Shown: positions 1 through 12,802, numbered from the stretch's first letter. The stretch: DNA of 64,000 nt from JAGDVO01 sp964590075 [NCBI: uncultured Aquificales bacterium] (GCA_964590075.1 CAZPXS010000002.1:172655-236654), one strand, 5' to 3'. The notes: generated from the letters alone by a model not told the origin. A program made the numbers and translations.

Positions 1-3000
1 TTCGGCCCCTTGTTCAGTTGGATGGTGGAAGGTTTGCGACAAGCGATCTTAACGATCTTTATAGAAGGGTTATCAACAGGAATAACAGATTGAAGAGATT
101 GTTAGAACTTAAGGCTCCCGAGATAATCATAAGAAACGAGAAGAGAATGTTACAGGAGGCCGTTGATGCCCTTATAGATAACGGTAGAATGGCGAGACCT
201 ATAAAGGTAGCCAACAATAGGCCCTTGAAATCTCTTACCGATATACTTAGGGGCAAACAAGGTAGGTTCCGTCAGAACCTTTTGGGTAAGAGGGTGGACT
301 ATTCCGGTAGAAGCGTTATAGTTGTTGGTCCAGAGCTGAAACTTAACCAGTGTGGTCTACCTAAGATCATGGCTTTGGAGTTATTCAAACCCTTCATATA
401 CCATAAACTGATTCATGAAAAGCAGATAGCCGCTACTCCTAAAAGAGCTAGGAAACTCGTTGAGCAGATGGTACCTGAGGTATGGGATGCTCTTGAGGAG
501 GTTGTGAAGGAACACCCTGTGATGCTAAACCGTGCTCCAACACTCCACAGGCCTTCAATACAGGCCTTTGAGCCTATTCTGGTAGAGGAGAAAGCTATTA
601 AGATACATCCTCTCGTTTGTGTTCCCTATAACGCGGACTTTGATGGCGACCAGATGGCGGTTCATGTTCCCGTATCCCTTGAGGCACAGATAGAGTGCTA
701 TACTCAGATAATGGCTAATCATAATATTCTATCTCCTGCCCATGGTAAGCCACTAATGTATCCTACACAGGATATGGTACTGGGTCTTTATTACATGAGT
801 AAACCTAGGGCCAAGGCTAAGGGAGAGGGTAAAATCTTTTCCTGTCCGGAAGAGGTACAGATGGCCTATGATAGAGGTGCGGTACACCTTCAGGCCAAGA
901 TAAAGTGCAGGATAAATGGTAAGATATACGATACGACAGTTGGTAGAGTTCTTTTCTACCTTAACGTTGTACCTAGCTGCATCTCCTTCGAGGAGGTAAA
1001 TAGAGTATACACAAAAGGTTTCCTGCAGGACCTTGTTTTTGAGGTTGTGAAGAGAGCCGGAAATACGGTTGCCGTTGAGTTTCTAGATAAGATAAAGGAT
1101 TTCGGATTTGAACTTGCTACAAAATCGGGAATCTCGATAAGCGTTGATGATATGGAGATACCACCTGAAAAGTGGGACATAATAAGGGTGGGACAGGAAA
1201 AGGCCAGTAAAGCTGAAGAAGAGTTTAGAAGCGGTCTTATAACGTACGGTGAAAGGTATAATAGGTTGGTCGGTATATGGAATGAGGTTACCGATACAGT
1301 TACCAACAAGCTCATGGAGATGCTAAAGCAAAAGGATGAAGAGATAATGGAGGTTAACGGATTTAACGAAGATGGGACTCCAAAGGATTTTAACTCCATA
1401 TACACAATGGCAATTTCTGCTGCGAGAGGAGGAGTATCGCAGATAAAACAGCTTGCTGGTATGAGAGGTCTGATGGCCAAACCATCGGGTGAGATTATAG
1501 AGACACCGGTTCTTAGTAATTTTAGGGAAGGTCTCTCGATGCTCGAGTATTTCGTTTCTACCCATGGTGCGAGAAAAGGACTTGCGGATACAGCTTTGAA
1601 GACAGCAAATGCGGGTTATCTAACGAGGAAACTAGTCGATGTTGCCCATCATGAAATTGTGGTTGAACACGATTGCGGAACCGTTGATGGTATTAGGCTT
1701 GAACCGTTGGTTGAGGCTGGAAAGACCTGGGAGAGGATATCGGACAGGATAGTTGGAAGGGTCTGTCTTGAGGATATTAAGGATCCATTCTCCGATACGG
1801 AGGAGTACATAGTAAGGGCCGGTGAAGTTATAGACGAGGAAAAGGCAAGAAGGATAGAGGAAGCTGGTATAAAGAGCGTACTTGTGAGAAGTGTTTTAAC
1901 CTGTAATTCCAGAGATGGCGTCTGTGCGATGTGCTACGGGTGGGATTTATCTAGAAGAAAGATAGTGGATATAGGTGAGGCTGTCGGAGTTATAGCGGCG
2001 CAGTCCATAGGAGAGCCTGGAACTCAGCTTACCATGAGGACCTTCCATATAGGTGGTACGGCAACGATAACTGAGATTTCCCAGTATGAGGCTAAGACAC
2101 AGGGTATAACCAAGTACGAGAATATAAGATACATTTATAATAGAGATGGTCAGAAGGTTGTTATTAACAGAAACGGAGAGATTAAAGTCGTTGATGAAAA
2201 GGGGAAGGAGAAAGAGTCCTATCCTGTGAAGTATGGTGCCATAATTAAGGTTGAGGATGGGCAGGTCGTAAAGCCTGGTGATGTACTTGTAGAATGGGAT
2301 CCATACACTGAATCTATCATTTCCGAGCACGATGGAAGAGTTAAGTTTGGAGACCTAATAGAGGGTGTTACCATAAAAGAGGAGAGGGACGAGATTACTG
2401 GTTTGATAAGAAAGATAGTTGTTGAACCAAAGGGTACAAGGACTGAGAAGTTACAGCCAAGGATTTCCATAAAGGCAGCCTATAGAAGATCTAATATATC
2501 AGGTACCGTTTACTTTGAGAATATCGATACTGTGGTGAGAAATGAAAAGGTCATAGTGGTGAGCGATAACGCGAGGATAGTTATAAGGGGAGATAATACC
2601 GAAGAGTCATATCAGATTCCCAAGGGAGCATGGTTGAGGGTTGGCGAAAAGCAGTATGTTGAAAAGGGTACCATCTTGGCCTATTGGGTACCAACCGATA
2701 AGGATACGGATGTAGTCACAATTGGTAGGTATCCTCTCCCTGTTGGTGCCTATATCCAGGTTAAGGAGGGAGATGTAGTATTCGCTGGAGATGTTTTGGC
2801 TAAGACCCCAAGGGAAATGGCTAAAACGAAGGATATTACAGGTGGTTTGCCAAAGGTAGTCCAGTTGTTCGAGGCTAGAAGACCTAAGGGTAAGGCGATA
2901 ATTTCGGAGATAGATGGTTTCGTTGAACTTGGTCCCGTAATAAGGGGTAAAAGGAGAGTTTTGATAAAGGGAGAGGGTGAGGTAAGGGAATATCAGATTC

Positions 3001-3611
3001 CCACTACACAACACGTACTTGTTAAGACCGGAGATTACGTGAGAGCTGGAGATAAGCTCGTTGACGGAGATGTTGATCCCCATGATTACCTTGAAACCTT
3101 TGGTGTGAAGAAAACCCAGCTCTTCCTACTAGATGAGGTTCAGAAGATCTATAGGTCACAGGGTGTAGAGATACACGATAAACACATAGAGATCATCATA
3201 AGGCAGATGTTTAAGAGAGTTAGGATAGAGGATCCTGGAGATACCAAGTTCTTACCTGGAGATGAGGTCGATAGGTTTGAGTTTGAAGATGAGAATAGAC
3301 GTGTTGTGAGTGAAGGTGGTAGACCAGCTACCGCTAAGCCCATACTCGTTGGTATAGCTAGGGTCGCGGTACAGAGTGATTCCTGGATATCTGCCGCGAG
3401 TTTCCAAGAGACGACAAAAGTCCTTGCCGATGCCGTTGTTAAGGGTAAGGTGGATAAGTTGAAGGGCTTGAAGGAAAATGTTATAGTTGGTAGATTGATA
3501 CCAGCTGGTACAGGTGCCAGGTATTACAGGGATACGGAGATAAAGGTAAATCTGGACCTGTTGGGTGATAAGCCCAACACTCAAGATAGTATTGACAATA
3601 GGGAAACTTAG
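1..3611 (+). CDS. rpoC: DNA-directed RNA polymerase subunit beta' (partial, 5' end outside window)
   Basis: Largest subunit of core RNA polymerase. The frame is already open at base 3 and reads [18 protein letters not shown], an internal rpoC block, so the first few hundred residues lie off the left edge and the TTG at 18 is not a start. The active-site loop [10 protein letters not shown], which binds catalytic magnesium, is encoded near 630-660. The second zinc site is visible as a cysteine in HDCGTVDG and the [11 protein letters not shown] cluster near 1670-1935. The C-terminal part is long, with beta-barrel-like repeats as expected for a full bacterial beta'. rpsL starts 39 bases after the stop, in the usual rpoBC-str order. 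Confidence 0.97.
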   Translation, partial: RPLVQLDGGRFATSDLNDLYRRVINRNNRLKRLLELKAPEIIIRNEKRMLQEAVDALIDNGRMARPIKVANNRPLKSLTDILRGKQGRFRQNLLGKRVDYSGRSVIVVGPELKLNQCGLPKIMALELFKPFIYHKLIHEKQIAATPKRARKLVEQMVPEVWDALEEVVKEHPVMLNRAPTLHRPSIQAFEPILVEEKAIKIHPLVCVPYNADFDGDQMAVHVPVSLEAQIECYTQIMANHNILSPAHGKPLMYPTQDMVLGLYYMSKPRAKAKGEGKIFSCPEEVQMAYDRGAVHLQAKIKCRINGKIYDTTVGRVLFYLNVVPSCISFEEVNRVYTKGFLQDLVFEVVKRAGNTVAVEFLDKIKDFGFELATKSGISISVDDMEIPPEKWDIIRVGQEKASKAEEEFRSGLITYGERYNRLVGIWNEVTDTVTNKLMEMLKQKDEEIMEVNGFNEDGTPKDFNSIYTMAISAARGGVSQIKQLAGMRGLMAKPSGEIIETPVLSNFREGLSMLEYFVSTHGARKGLADTALKTANAGYLTRKLVDVAHHEIVVEHDCGTVDGIRLEPLVEAGKTWERISDRIVGRVCLEDIKDPFSDTEEYIVRAGEVIDEEKARRIEEAGIKSVLVRSVLTCNSRDGVCAMCYGWDLSRRKIVDIGEAVGVIAAQSIGEPGTQLTMRTFHIGGTATITEISQYEAKTQGITKYENIRYIYNRDGQKVVINRNGEIKVVDEKGKEKESYPVKYGAIIKVEDGQVVKPGDVLVEWDPYTESIISEHDGRVKFGDLIEGVTIKEERDEITGLIRKIVVEPKGTRTEKLQPRISIKAAYRRSNISGTVYFENIDTVVRNEKVIVVSDNARIVIRGDNTEESYQIPKGAWLRVGEKQYVEKGTILAYWVPTDKDTDVVTIGRYPLPVGAYIQVKEGDVVFAGDVLAKTPREMAKTKDITGGLPKVVQLFEARRPKGKAIISEIDGFVELGPVIRGKRRVLIKGEGEVREYQIPTTQHVLVKTGDYVRAGDKLVDGDVDPHDYLETFGVKKTQLFLLDEVQKIYRSQGVEIHDKHIEIIIRQMFKRVRIEDPGDTKFLPGDEVDRFEFEDENRRVVSEGGRPATAKPILVGIARVAVQSDSWISAASFQETTKVLADAVVKGKVDKLKGLKENVIVGRLIPAGTGARYYRDTEIKVNLDLLGDKPNTQDSIDNRET

Positions 3612-3650
3612 TATTATATTTGAGTGCTGTTTTCTGAGGGAGGTGAAATT

Positions 3651-4501
<851 letters not shown>

Positions 4502-4515
4502 GGGGTAGGGGAAGT

Positions 4516-6606
4516 ATGTCTGAAGCTAGATATCCCATAGAGAGGATAAGAAACATAGGAATAATGGCTCATATAGATGCTGGTAAAACCACGGTTACAG
4601 AGAGGATTCTCTACTATACCGGTAGAACTTACAAGATCGGTGAGGTACATGAAGGTACCGCCACAATGGACTGGATGGAACAGGAGAAGGAAAGAGGTAT
4701 TACGATTACAGCTGCCTGTACCACCTGTTTTTGGCGGGATCATAGGATAAACATAATAGATACACCAGGTCACGTGGATTTCACGATAGAGGTTGAAAGA
4801 TCGCTGAGGGTCCTTGATGGTGGTGTTGTAGTATTATGCGGTGTTGCTGGGGTACAGCCTCAGACTGAGACGGTATGGAGACAGGCCACGAAATACAAGG
4901 TACCGAGGGTGATTTTCGTTAATAAGATGGATAGAATCGGGGCGGATTTCTTTGCCGCGGTAAAAAGTGTGGAGGAAAAACTAAACGCTACTCCCTGTGT
5001 CTTACAGGTACCTATAGGTGCTGAGAGCAATTTTGTTGGAGTTGTTGATCTCGTTGATATGAAAGCTATCGTTTGGGAAGAGGAGACACTTGGAGCAAAG
5101 TATCATTACGAGGAGATTCCTAAAGAGCTTGAAGATCTGGCCTTTGAATGGCGTGAAAAGATGTTGGAGACATTAGCTGAAGTTGATGAAGAATTGATGG
5201 AGAAGTACCTTGAAGGCAAGGAAATAACTGTGGATGAGATAAAGAGGGCTATAAGGAAAGGTACCATAGAGATGAAAATATTCCCAACCTTATGTGGTAG
5301 TGCCTTTAAAAACAAAGGTGTACAGCCCCTATTGGATGCTGTTGTTGATTATCTCCCTTCTCCCCAGGATCTACCTCCTGTGGAGGGTATTAATCCCTAT
5401 ACGGGTGAGAAGGAGATAAGGAGACCAAGCGAGTCTGATCCCTTTACCGCTCTCGCCTTTAAGATAATGATGGATCCCTTTGTGGGTCAGCTCGTTTACT
5501 TCAGGGTTTACTCGGGTATGATGAAGACTGGTGATACGGTACTAAATCCAAGGACTGGTAACAAGGAGCGTATAGGTAGACTTCTAAGGATGCATGCGAA
5601 TAAGAGGGAGGAGATAAGCGAGGTAAGGGCAGGTGATATTGCGGCCTGCGTAGGTATGAAGGATATATATACGGGTGATACAATATGTGATCCTAATAAA
5701 CCTATTGTTCTTGAGTCTCTCGAATTCCCAGAACCTGTTATTTCCGTTGCTATAGAGCCTAAGACTAAAGCCGATCAGGATAAGCTCGGTAACGCTTTAT
5801 CCAAGCTAGCCAAGGAGGATCCATCCTTCAGGGTTAGTTATAATGAGGAGACTGGTGAGACGATAATAAGCGGAATGGGTGAGTTACACCTTGAGATAAT
5901 AGTCGATAGATTGAAGAGGGAGTATAAGGTAGAGGCTAACGTTGGTAAACCACAGGTTGCATATAAGGAGACCATAAGAAAACCTGCGAAGGCTGAGGGT
6001 AAATACATAAGACAGACAGGTGGTCGTGGTCAGTATGGACACGTAATTATAGAGATAGAGCCTCTCGAGAGAGGAAAAGGTTTCGTCTTTGAGGATCATA
6101 TAGTTGGTGGAGTAATTCCTAAGGAGTACATACCCAGTGTTGAGAAGGGAATCAGGGAAGCTCTTGAGAATGGAGTACTTGCTGGTTATCCGGTTGTTGA
6201 TCTAAAGGTAAAATTGGTGGATGGATCATACCACGAGGTAGATTCATCCGATCTTGCCTTTAAGATAGCGGGTTCCATGGCCATAAAGGATGCCGTTAAG
6301 AAGGCCGATCCAGTTTTACTTGAGCCTATAATGAGAGTGGAGGTCGTAACTCCCGAGGAGTATATGGGAGAGGTGATAGGAGATCTAAACTCTAGAAGGG
6401 GAAGAATCCAGTCTATAGAAGAAGGTAAAGGTGTTAAGATAATTACGGCGCTTGTCCCTCTTGCGGAGATGTTTGGTTATGCGACTACCTTAAGGTCGCT
6501 CACACAGGGTAGAGGTAGCTTCACTATGCAATTTGACCATTATGAGGAAGTTCCTGCTAACATTGCACAGCAGATTATAGGTAATAGAAAATCTTCCAAA
6601 GAATAG
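4516..6606 (+). CDS. fusA: Elongation factor G
   Basis: Translocation GTPase that moves tRNAs and mRNA after peptide bond formation. The ATG at 4516 gives 696 residues, normal for EF-G. The P-loop AHIDAGKT is at residues 18-25, switch II contains DTPGHVDF and the G4 motif NKMD is at about residue 136. Domain IV/V sequences ([27 protein letters not shown]) complete a full-length factor. The ribosome binding site is GGGGAAG at 4507-4513. Single canonical copy in the str block; no sign of an EF-G2 or tetracycline-resistance type. Confidence 0.96.
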   Translation: MSEARYPIERIRNIGIMAHIDAGKTTVTERILYYTGRTYKIGEVHEGTATMDWMEQEKERGITITAACTTCFWRDHRINIIDTPGHVDFTIEVERSLRVLDGGVVVLCGVAGVQPQTETVWRQATKYKVPRVIFVNKMDRIGADFFAAVKSVEEKLNATPCVLQVPIGAESNFVGVVDLVDMKAIVWEEETLGAKYHYEEIPKELEDLAFEWREKMLETLAEVDEELMEKYLEGKEITVDEIKRAIRKGTIEMKIFPTLCGSAFKNKGVQPLLDAVVDYLPSPQDLPPVEGINPYTGEKEIRRPSESDPFTALAFKIMMDPFVGQLVYFRVYSGMMKTGDTVLNPRTGNKERIGRLLRMHANKREEISEVRAGDIAACVGMKDIYTGDTICDPNKPIVLESLEFPEPVISVAIEPKTKADQDKLGNALSKLAKEDPSFRVSYNEETGETIISGMGELHLEIIVDRLKREYKVEANVGKPQVAYKETIRKPAKAEGKYIRQTGGRGQYGHVIIEIEPLERGKGFVFEDHIVGGVIPKEYIPSVEKGIREALENGVLAGYPVVDLKVKLVDGSYHEVDSSDLAFKIAGSMAIKDAVKKADPVLLEPIMRVEVVTPEEYMGEVIGDLNSRRGRIQSIEEGKGVKIITALVPLAEMFGYATTLRSLTQGRGSFTMQFDHYEEVPANIAQQIIGNRKSSKE

Positions 6607-6620
6607 AGGGGGGTGTTACT

Positions 6621-7823
6621 ATGGGTAAGGCCAAGTTTGAGAGGAAGAAGCCGCATGTGAACATAGGGACGATAGGGCATGTTGATCATGGTAAGACTAC
6701 GTTGACGGCTGCGATAACGAAGGTATTGTCTACTAGGGGTTTTGCGGATTTTACGCCCTATGAGCAGATAGACAAGGCGCCGGAGGAGAGGGAGAGGGGG
6801 GTTACGATAAATGTTGCGCATATAGAGTATGAGACGGAGAGGAGGCACTATGCGCATATAGATTGTCCTGGGCATGCTGACTATATAAAGAACATGATAA
6901 CTGGTGCTGCGCAGATGGATGGTGCGATACTGGTTGTATCTGCGGCTGATGGTCCTATGCCGCAGACTAGGGAGCATGTATTGTTGGCTAGGCAGGTTAA
7001 CGTACCTGCGATGGTGGTATTTATGAACAAGGTGGACATGGTGGATGATCCTGAGTTGTTGGACTTAGTTGAGTTAGAGGTGAGGGAGTTATTGAGCAAG
7101 TATGGATTTCCTGGGGATGAGGTGCCAGTTGTTAGGGGTAGTGCGTTGAAGGCTTTGGAGTGTGGGTGTGGTAAGGAGGAGTGTGAGTGGTGTAGTAGTA
7201 TATGGGAGTTGATGAGGGCTGTGGATGAGTATATACCTGAGCCTGTGAGGGATGTGGACAAGCCGTTTTTGATGCCTATAGAGGATGTGTTTAGCATAAG
7301 TGGACGTGGTACTGTTGTGACTGGCAGGGTAGAGAGGGGCAGGCTGAGGCCTGGAGATGAGGTTGAGATAGTAGGTTTAGGGCCTACGAGGAAGACGGTT
7401 GCGACTAGTGTAGAGATGTTTAGGAAGGTATTGGATGAGGCTATAGCTGGGGATAACATAGGGGTTTTATTGAGGGGTATAGGGAAGGATGAGGTAGAGA
7501 GGGGGCAGGTATTAGCGCAGCCTGGTAGTATAAAGCCGTATAGGAAGTTTAGGGCTGAGGTGTATGTATTGACGAAGGAGGAGGGAGGTAGGCACACGCC
7601 GTTTTTCAGTGGTTATAGGCCGCAGTTTTACTTTAGGACAACAGATGTTACGGGTACGGTGACGTTACCTGAGGGAGTGGAGATGGTGATGCCGGGTGAC
7701 AACGTTAACATATATGTGGAGTTGATTTATCCTGTTGCGTTGGAGCCTGGGTTGAGGTTTGCGATTAGGGAAGGTGGTAAGACTGTTGGTGCTGGTGTTA
7801 TAACTGAAGTTATAGAGGATTAA
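6621..7823 (+). CDS. tuf: Elongation factor Tu
   Basis: Delivers aminoacyl-tRNA to the ribosome as a GTP complex. It is 400 residues long, with the P-loop GHVDHGKT at 19-26, DCPGHADY in switch II, NKVD at about 136-139, and intact beta-barrel domains 2 and 3. After GSALKALE it carries a short cysteine-bearing insertion (C181, C183, C188, C191) before SSIWELM, a spacing that could bind a metal. Codon use differs visibly from fusA upstream and rpsJ downstream: cytosine is scarce and GCG, GGG, TTG and TAT are favoured. That may mean separate descent, conversion with a second tuf copy, or selection; I cannot tell which. It lies 14 bases after fusA with a strong GAGGGGGG site. Confidence 0.97.
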   Translation: MGKAKFERKKPHVNIGTIGHVDHGKTTLTAAITKVLSTRGFADFTPYEQIDKAPEERERGVTINVAHIEYETERRHYAHIDCPGHADYIKNMITGAAQMDGAILVVSAADGPMPQTREHVLLARQVNVPAMVVFMNKVDMVDDPELLDLVELEVRELLSKYGFPGDEVPVVRGSALKALECGCGKEECEWCSSIWELMRAVDEYIPEPVRDVDKPFLMPIEDVFSISGRGTVVTGRVERGRLRPGDEVEIVGLGPTRKTVATSVEMFRKVLDEAIAGDNIGVLLRGIGKDEVERGQVLAQPGSIKPYRKFRAEVYVLTKEEGGRHTPFFSGYRPQFYFRTTDVTGTVTLPEGVEMVMPGDNVNIYVELIYPVALEPGLRFAIREGGKTVGAGVITEVIED

Positions 7824-7825
7824 TC

Positions 7826-8140
7826 ATGGGTAGGCGGATAAGGATAAAGTTAAAATCCTTTGATCATAGGATACTTGATAAGTCGGTTCAGGATATAGTG
7901 AAGGCGGTTATACCTACCGGTGCAAAAGTAGTAGGTCCCATACCACTACCTACCAAGATAAGTAGATGGACCGTACTGAGATCGCCCCATATCGATAAAA
8001 AGTCTAGAGAGCAGTTTGAGATAAGAACCCATAAGAGGTTGATAGAGTTGGTCGATCCAACTCCTGATACTATAGATGCCTTGAGTAACATTGAACTAGC
8101 CGCAGGTGTAGAGGTAGAGGTTAAACTAATAGATGAATGA
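7826..8140 (+). CDS. rpsJ: 30S ribosomal protein S10
   Basis: Small-subunit head protein, also the NusE antitermination partner of NusB. It has 104 residues with the conserved [14 protein letters not shown] opening, the VVGPIPLPT loop that reaches into the head, and the THKRLIEL block. It starts two bases after the tuf stop, so its ribosome binding site (GAGGA) lies within the end of tuf and translation is probably coupled. First gene of the S10 block. Confidence 0.96.
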   Translation: MGRRIRIKLKSFDHRILDKSVQDIVKAVIPTGAKVVGPIPLPTKISRWTVLRSPHIDKKSREQFEIRTHKRLIELVDPTPDTIDALSNIELAAGVEVEVKLIDE

Positions 8141-8156
8141 ATCGGGAGAGGTTGTG

Positions 8157-8786
8157 ATGGTTGGACTTCTTGGTAAAAAAATAGGTATGACGCAGGTTTT
8201 TAGAGAGGATGGTACTGTTGTTCCTGTTACGGTTTTAGAGGCTGGCCCCTGTTATGTGGTTATGAAGAGAACACCCGATAGGGATGGTTATTCTGCGGTA
8301 CAGTTGGGATATGAGGAAGTTAAGGAAAAGGCTTTGAACAAACCTATGATAGGTCATTTTAGAAAACACAACGTTCCTCTACTGAGGTATCTGAGGGAGA
8401 TAAGAATAGATGATCCAGAGCTTTTAAACAACCTTGAGGAAGGTCAGGTTGTGACCTGTGAGATATTCCAGGTTGGTGAGAAGGTTAATGTTACTGGTTG
8501 GACTAAGGGTAGAGGTTTCCAGGGTCCAATGAAGAGACACGGTATGAGTGGTCAGAGGGATTCCCACGGTGCCCGTTATCACAGGGTTATAGGTTCTATA
8601 GGTATGAGGAAGTTCCCGGGTAGGGTTCACAAGGGTAAGAGAATGCCCGGACATATGGGTACTAATAGAGTTACCGTTAGGAATCTCGAGGTTGTTGCCG
8701 TATACCCTGATAAGAATCTGATACTTGTGAAAGGTGCTGTTCCTGGCTACAGGGGAAGCTTGGTAATAATCAGGAAGGCGGGGTGA
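8157..8786 (+). CDS. rplC: 50S ribosomal protein L3
   Basis: Early-assembly protein at the peptidyl transferase region. The ATG at 8157 ([15 protein letters not shown]) follows the GGGAGAGG site at 8144-8151 and gives 209 residues; the in-frame ATG at 8133 inside rpsJ is not supported by a ribosome binding site. The [15 protein letters not shown] loop, with the glutamine that is methylated in some bacteria, is intact, as are the [15 protein letters not shown] residues near the catalytic centre. Confidence 0.96.
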   Translation: MVGLLGKKIGMTQVFREDGTVVPVTVLEAGPCYVVMKRTPDRDGYSAVQLGYEEVKEKALNKPMIGHFRKHNVPLLRYLREIRIDDPELLNNLEEGQVVTCEIFQVGEKVNVTGWTKGRGFQGPMKRHGMSGQRDSHGARYHRVIGSIGMRKFPGRVHKGKRMPGHMGTNRVTVRNLEVVAVYPDKNLILVKGAVPGYRGSLVIIRKAG

Positions 8787-8791
8787 TAGCC

Positions 8792-9418
8792 ATGGAAGTT
8801 ACTCTTTACGGTATGGATGGAAGTGTTGTTGGTAACATAAACGTTAGCGATGAGATTTTTAAAGGGAAGATCAACAAGCATCTAATGTGGGAAGCTGTGA
8901 GAATGAGGTTGTTCAACGAAAGGGCAGGTACCGCCTGTACCAAGACCAGAGGTGAGGTGAGAGGTGGCGGTAGGAAACCTTGGCCCCAGAAAGGTACAGG
9001 TAGGGCTAGACAGGGATCGATAAGAGCACCACACTGGGTGGGTGGTGGTGTTGTGTTTGGTCCTAAGCCTAGGGATTGGAGTTATGAGATACCGAAGAAG
9101 GCGAGGAAGAAGGCTGTAATAAGCGCTCTTTCCGCAAGGATGGTTGATGGTGATATAATTTTTGTTGATAGGATAGTTTTCGAAAGCCATAAAACCAAGA
9201 ATGCGGTTAAATTTCTAAAGGACTTGGGAATCAGTGATAAAAAGGTCTTGATTATAGTTGATAGTTTGGATTACAATCTTGATCTTGCGACAAGGAACCT
9301 ACCTAACGTTAAGGTTTTGGTTGCTAATGCCATTAATACCTATGATGTTTTAGATGCTGATAAGATCGTGATAGAAAAGGATGCACTTCCAATAATAGAG
9401 GAGAGGTTGGCGTCATGA
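8792..9418 (+). CDS. rplD: 50S ribosomal protein L4
   Basis: Lines the constriction of the exit tunnel; in enterobacteria it also autoregulates the S10 operon. The start chosen is ATG at 8792 ([11 protein letters not shown]), giving 208 residues, because a GGCGGGG site precedes it. The tunnel loop ([20 protein letters not shown] followed by a GRARQGS segment) is conserved. I looked for no S10-type leader here because the operon enters from tuf rather than from its own promoter. Confidence 0.95.
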   Translation: MEVTLYGMDGSVVGNINVSDEIFKGKINKHLMWEAVRMRLFNERAGTACTKTRGEVRGGGRKPWPQKGTGRARQGSIRAPHWVGGGVVFGPKPRDWSYEIPKKARKKAVISALSARMVDGDIIFVDRIVFESHKTKNAVKFLKDLGISDKKVLIIVDSLDYNLDLATRNLPNVKVLVANAINTYDVLDADKIVIEKDALPIIEERLAS

Positions 9419-9714
9419 AGTTTTTGAGGGATCCTTACCAGATAATAATTAGGCCTATAATTACGGAAAAGAGCATGAGACTTAAGGAGACGGAGAACAA
9501 GTATACCTTTGAGGTTCATGTTGAGGCTACTAAGAAGGACATAAAGGATGCTATAGAGAAGCTTTTTAACGTCAAGGTTGAAAGTGTTAATACCATAAAT
9601 GTTAAGGGTAAGAGAAAAAGGATAGGTAGAAAGATAGTCAAGAAGAAGGATTGGAAGAAGGCCATAGTTAAGCTTAGGGAAGGCGATAAGATAGACTTTT
9701 TTGAGAGCATTTAG
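9415..9714 (+). CDS. rplW: 50S ribosomal protein L23
   Basis: Exit-tunnel rim protein and docking site for trigger factor and SRP. It has 99 residues, with the typical [10 protein letters not shown] opening and YTFEVH strand, then the [15 protein letters not shown] loop. The ATG overlaps the rplD stop by four bases (ATGA), so translation is coupled. Confidence 0.95.
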   Translation: MKFLRDPYQIIIRPIITEKSMRLKETENKYTFEVHVEATKKDIKDAIEKLFNVKVESVNTINVKGKRKRIGRKIVKKKDWKKAIVKLREGDKIDFFESI

Positions 9715-9726
9715 GGAGGTATATAG

Positions 9727-10548
9727 ATGGGTATTAAGAAGTTTAAACCCACATCCCCTGGTATTAGGCATATGACTGTTTCTACCTTTGAAGAGATAAC
9801 TAAGGATGAACCTGAGAAATCACTCACGGTACCTTTAAAGAAGCATTCGGGGAGGAACAACCAGGGTAGGATAACCGTTAGATTCAGAGGTGGTGGTCAT
9901 AAGAGGCGTTATAGAATAATAGATTTCAAGAGGGATAAGTGGGGTGTACCGGGTAAGGTAGCTGCCATTGAGTATGATCCCAATAGAAGTGCCAGAATAG
10001 CGCTCATCCATTATGCTGATGGTGAGAAGCGCTATATCCTTTGGCCCGAGGGGCTAAAGGTTGGTGATACGGTTATGGCTGGCCCGGATGCGGATATAAA
10101 GGTTGGAAATGCCCTTCCCATCAAGTATATACCTGTGGGTACTTTTGTGCATAACGTTGAACTCATTCCCGGTAAAGGTGGTCAACTTGCAAGAAGTGCC
10201 GGTACCTACGCTCAGATTATGGCAAAAGAGGGAGATTATGCCCATGTAAGGTTACCATCGGGTGAGATAAGGTTGATCCATGTAAACTGCATGGCAACGA
10301 TCGGTCAGGTTGGTAATATAGATCATGAGAACATTGTTATAGGAAAGGCCGGTAGGAACAGGTGGCTTGGTTGGAGACCACATGTTCGTGGTACTGCCAT
10401 GAATCCTGTCGATCATCCCCATGGTGGTGGTGAGGGTAGGACGAAGGGTAGACATCCTAAGAGTCCATGGGGTTGGTGTACTAAGGGTATGAAGACTAGA
10501 AAGCCGAGAAAAGTATCCGATGCATTTATAGTTCAGAGGAGAAAATAA
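9727..10548 (+). CDS. rplB: 50S ribosomal protein L2
   Basis: Peptidyl-transferase-region protein needed for subunit association. The 273-residue length is standard. The conserved [17 protein letters not shown] block and the C-terminal loop [15 protein letters not shown], holding the histidine close to the catalytic centre, are intact. An AGGGAGGT site precedes the ATG. Confidence 0.97.
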   Translation: MGIKKFKPTSPGIRHMTVSTFEEITKDEPEKSLTVPLKKHSGRNNQGRITVRFRGGGHKRRYRIIDFKRDKWGVPGKVAAIEYDPNRSARIALIHYADGEKRYILWPEGLKVGDTVMAGPDADIKVGNALPIKYIPVGTFVHNVELIPGKGGQLARSAGTYAQIMAKEGDYAHVRLPSGEIRLIHVNCMATIGQVGNIDHENIVIGKAGRNRWLGWRPHVRGTAMNPVDHPHGGGEGRTKGRHPKSPWGWCTKGMKTRKPRKVSDAFIVQRRK

Positions 10549-10562
10549 GGGGGTAGCTTGTT

Positions 10563-10847
10563 ATGGGACGTTCTAAGAAGAAGGGACCTTACGTTGATCC
10601 TAAGTTATTAAAGAAGGTTATGGAGCTTAACGAGAAGGGGGAAAAGAAGGTTATAAAGACCTGGAGTAGGAGATCGACCATAATACCGGAGTTTGTTGGA
10701 CATACCTTTGCGGTCTATAATGGCAGGAAGTTTATACCCGTTTATGTTACCGAACTCATGATAGGGCATAAGTTGGGAGAGTTTGCACCTACCAGAACTT
10801 TCCATGGTCACGGTGATGAAAAGAAAAAGGCGAAAGTTAAGAAGTAA
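10563..10847 (+). CDS. rpsS: 30S ribosomal protein S19
   Basis: Small-subunit head protein contacting the A-site finger and S13. It has 94 residues with the family blocks [43 protein letters not shown] and a lysine-rich tail. It lies 14 bases after rplB with a GGGGG ribosome binding site. Confidence 0.96.
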   Translation: MGRSKKKGPYVDPKLLKKVMELNEKGEKKVIKTWSRRSTIIPEFVGHTFAVYNGRKFIPVYVTELMIGHKLGEFAPTRTFHGHGDEKKKAKVKK

Positions 10848-10859
10848 AGGGGTGGAGAG

Positions 10860-11198
10860 ATGCCGGCGAGAGCTATTTTAAGATATGCTAGGATATCCCC
10901 TAGGAAAGCTAGAGTTGTTGCTGATCTTATAAGGGGTAAGAGTGTGGATGAGGCCTTTACCATTCTTAAGTTTACTCCGAAGAGGGCTGCAAGGATAATA
11001 GAGAAGTTGTTAAAGAGTGCGGTAAGTAACGCGGAAAGATCGCCCGATATAGTGGATGTTGATGCCCTTTATATCAAGACGATATACGTTAATGAGGGAC
11101 CTACCCTCAAAAGGATAAGGCCGAGGGCTATGGGTAGGGCTTATCTTATAAGGAAGAGAACTAGTCATATTCATATAGAGTTAGATGAAAGAAGGTAG
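10860..11198 (+). CDS. rplV: 50S ribosomal protein L22
   Basis: Exit-tunnel protein whose extended hairpin lines the nascent chain path. It has 112 residues with RYARISPRKARVVADLIRGK near the N-terminus and the hairpin sequence PTLKRIRPRAMGRAY, the region where macrolide resistance mutations map. The start is the ATG at 10860 after AGGGGTGGAG. Confidence 0.96.
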   Translation: MPARAILRYARISPRKARVVADLIRGKSVDEAFTILKFTPKRAARIIEKLLKSAVSNAERSPDIVDVDALYIKTIYVNEGPTLKRIRPRAMGRAYLIRKRTSHIHIELDERR

Positions 11199-11210
11199 AG
11201 GGAGGATACT

Positions 11211-11897
11211 GTGGGGCAGAAAGTACATCCCATAGGGTTTAGGCTTGGAATAACAAAGGATTGGCTATCTAAGTGGTATGCGGACAAAGATTATGCGAAA
11301 AAATTACACGAGGATCTCAGGATAAGGAATCTGATCAAGAAGAAGTTCTACCACGCTGGTATATCCAAGGTTATAATAGAGAGGCAGGGCGTTAAGGGTG
11401 TGGGTAGCGATAAGGTAAGGGTAACGATATATACCGCGAGACCCGGCTTGGTTATAGGTAGAAAGGGTGCGGAGATAGAAAAGCTAAAAGAAGAGTTAGC
11501 TTCATTTGTAAGTGGCCAGCTGGTTATAGATGTCAAGGAGGTTCCTGTACCGGAGCTTGATGCTCAGCTAGTTGCTGAGAGCATAGCTATGCAGATAGAG
11601 AGAAGGGTATCTCACAGGCGTACTATGAAGAGAGCTATAAACGCTGCTTTTAGGTATGGGGCAAAGGGTATCAGGGTTGAGTGTTCCGGTAGGCTTGGTG
11701 GAGTGGATATGGCTAGGACAGAATGGTATAGGGAAGGTAGACTACCTTTACAAACTCTCCGTGCCGATATAGATTATGGTTTTGCCGAGGCAATAACCAA
11801 GTATGGAGTTATTGGTGTAAAGGTCTGGATATTCAAGGGTGAAATAATAGAGGATAAGAGAAAGAAGACGGAGGAAGGTAGCAATGTTAGCGCCTAA
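11211..11897 (+). CDS. rpsC: 30S ribosomal protein S3
   Basis: mRNA entry-channel protein with helicase-associated contacts. It has 228 residues with the KH domain signature [16 protein letters not shown] at about residues 82-97 and GCSGRLGG-like [13 protein letters not shown] in the C-terminal domain. The start is GTG at 11211 ([13 protein letters not shown]) after GGGAGG. Its end overlaps rplP by 14 bases. Confidence 0.96.
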   Translation: MGQKVHPIGFRLGITKDWLSKWYADKDYAKKLHEDLRIRNLIKKKFYHAGISKVIIERQGVKGVGSDKVRVTIYTARPGLVIGRKGAEIEKLKEELASFVSGQLVIDVKEVPVPELDAQLVAESIAMQIERRVSHRRTMKRAINAAFRYGAKGIRVECSGRLGGVDMARTEWYREGRLPLQTLRADIDYGFAEAITKYGVIGVKVWIFKGEIIEDKRKKTEEGSNVSA

Positions 11898-12294
11898 GAA
11901 GGTTAAATGGAGAAAACAGCAAAGAGGAAGAATGAGTGGTATCGCATCGAGAGGATGTGATGTTGAATTCGGTGATTATGGTTTGAAGGCACTTGAACCT
12001 GCCTGGATTACTGCTAGTCAGATTGAGGCTGCAAGAGTAGCGATGGCAAGACATATGAAGAGAACCGGAAAGATATGGATTAGGATATTCCCGGATAAAC
12101 CTGTCACTAAGAAACCGGCTGAGACAAGAATGGGGAAAGGTAAAGGTTCTCCTGAGTACTGGGTTGCCGTTGTAAAGCCTGGGAAGATTCTATTCGAGAT
12201 TGGTGGAGTGTCTAGAGAGGTTGCTGAGGAAGCTTTCAGGCTAGCGTCCTATAAGTTACCTATAAAGACCAAAGTTGTCGCTAGAGGAGAATAG
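11884..12294 (+). CDS. rplP: 50S ribosomal protein L16
   Basis: Late-assembly protein that positions tRNA in the A and P sites. It has 136 residues with [28 protein letters not shown] and the [12 protein letters not shown] loop. The ATG lies inside rpsC, read in another frame, with the GGAGGAAGG site also inside rpsC, so the pair is probably translationally coupled. Confidence 0.96.
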   Translation: MLAPKKVKWRKQQRGRMSGIASRGCDVEFGDYGLKALEPAWITASQIEAARVAMARHMKRTGKIWIRIFPDKPVTKKPAETRMGKGKGSPEYWVAVVKPGKILFEIGGVSREVAEEAFRLASYKLPIKTKVVARGE

Positions 12295-12307
12295 AGGGGT
12301 GGGAGCT

Positions 12308-12508
12308 ATGTTGAAGCCTGCTGAACTTAGGAAGATGACTATAGAGGAGTTGAGGAAGAAGGAGAGGGAACTCAGGAAGGAGCTGATGGAGCTTAGGTTT
12401 TTCAAATCTATAGGAAAACTTGACAATCCTGCTCGCTATAGGCAATTAAAGAGGGATATTGCAAGGATCCTTACGATAATAAGGGAAAAAGAGTTAGGGA
12501 TAAGGTAG
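12308..12508 (+). CDS. rpmC: 50S ribosomal protein L29
   Basis: Small helical protein next to L23 at the tunnel exit. The ATG at 12308 gives 66 residues (MLKPAELRKMTIEELRKK), the family size, after a GGGGTGGGAG site. A GTG-type extension back to 12275 would overlap rplP and adds residues unlike the family, so I rejected it. The central ELRFFKSIGKLDNPARYRQ block is typical. Confidence 0.94.
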   Translation: MLKPAELRKMTIEELRKKERELRKELMELRFFKSIGKLDNPARYRQLKRDIARILTIIREKELGIR

Positions 12509-12517
12509 GGGTGAGTT

Positions 12518-12802
12518 ATGAAGGGTAGGAGAAAGGTTTTTGTAGGTGAGGTAGTAAGTGATAAGATGGATAAGACGGTTGTAGTAAGGGTGGAGAGGAT
12601 GTTGAGGCATCCCCTCTATGGAAAGGTTGTGAGAAAATATAAGAAGTTTTATGCCCATGATGAGAACAACGCCTGTAAAGTTGGCGATGTTGTAAAGATC
12701 GTTGAGACAAGGCCTCTTAGTAAATTGAAAAGGTGGGTTGTAGTAGAGATACTCGAGAGAAAGGGGAGTGAAGGCCATGATACAGCCAACAACAATAGTT
12801 GA
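12518..12802 (+). CDS. rpsQ: 30S ribosomal protein S17
   Basis: Primary 16S rRNA-binding OB-fold protein. It has 94 residues with [41 protein letters not shown] split across the core, and [11 protein letters not shown] near the end. It overlaps rplN by 26 bases, so the C-terminal ten residues share DNA with the next start. Confidence 0.95.
   Translation: MKGRRKVFVGEVVSDKMDKTVVVRVERMLRHPLYGKVVRKYKKFYAHDENNACKVGDVVKIVETRPLSKLKRWVVVEILERKGSEGHDTANNNS

Noticed and set aside
956-1480. Long antisense open frames within rpoC, tuf, rplE and other ribosomal genes
   Set aside because: They mirror the real genes, lack ribosome binding sites and encode low-complexity or unfamiliar proteins; thermophile codon bias leaves few stops on the opposite strand.
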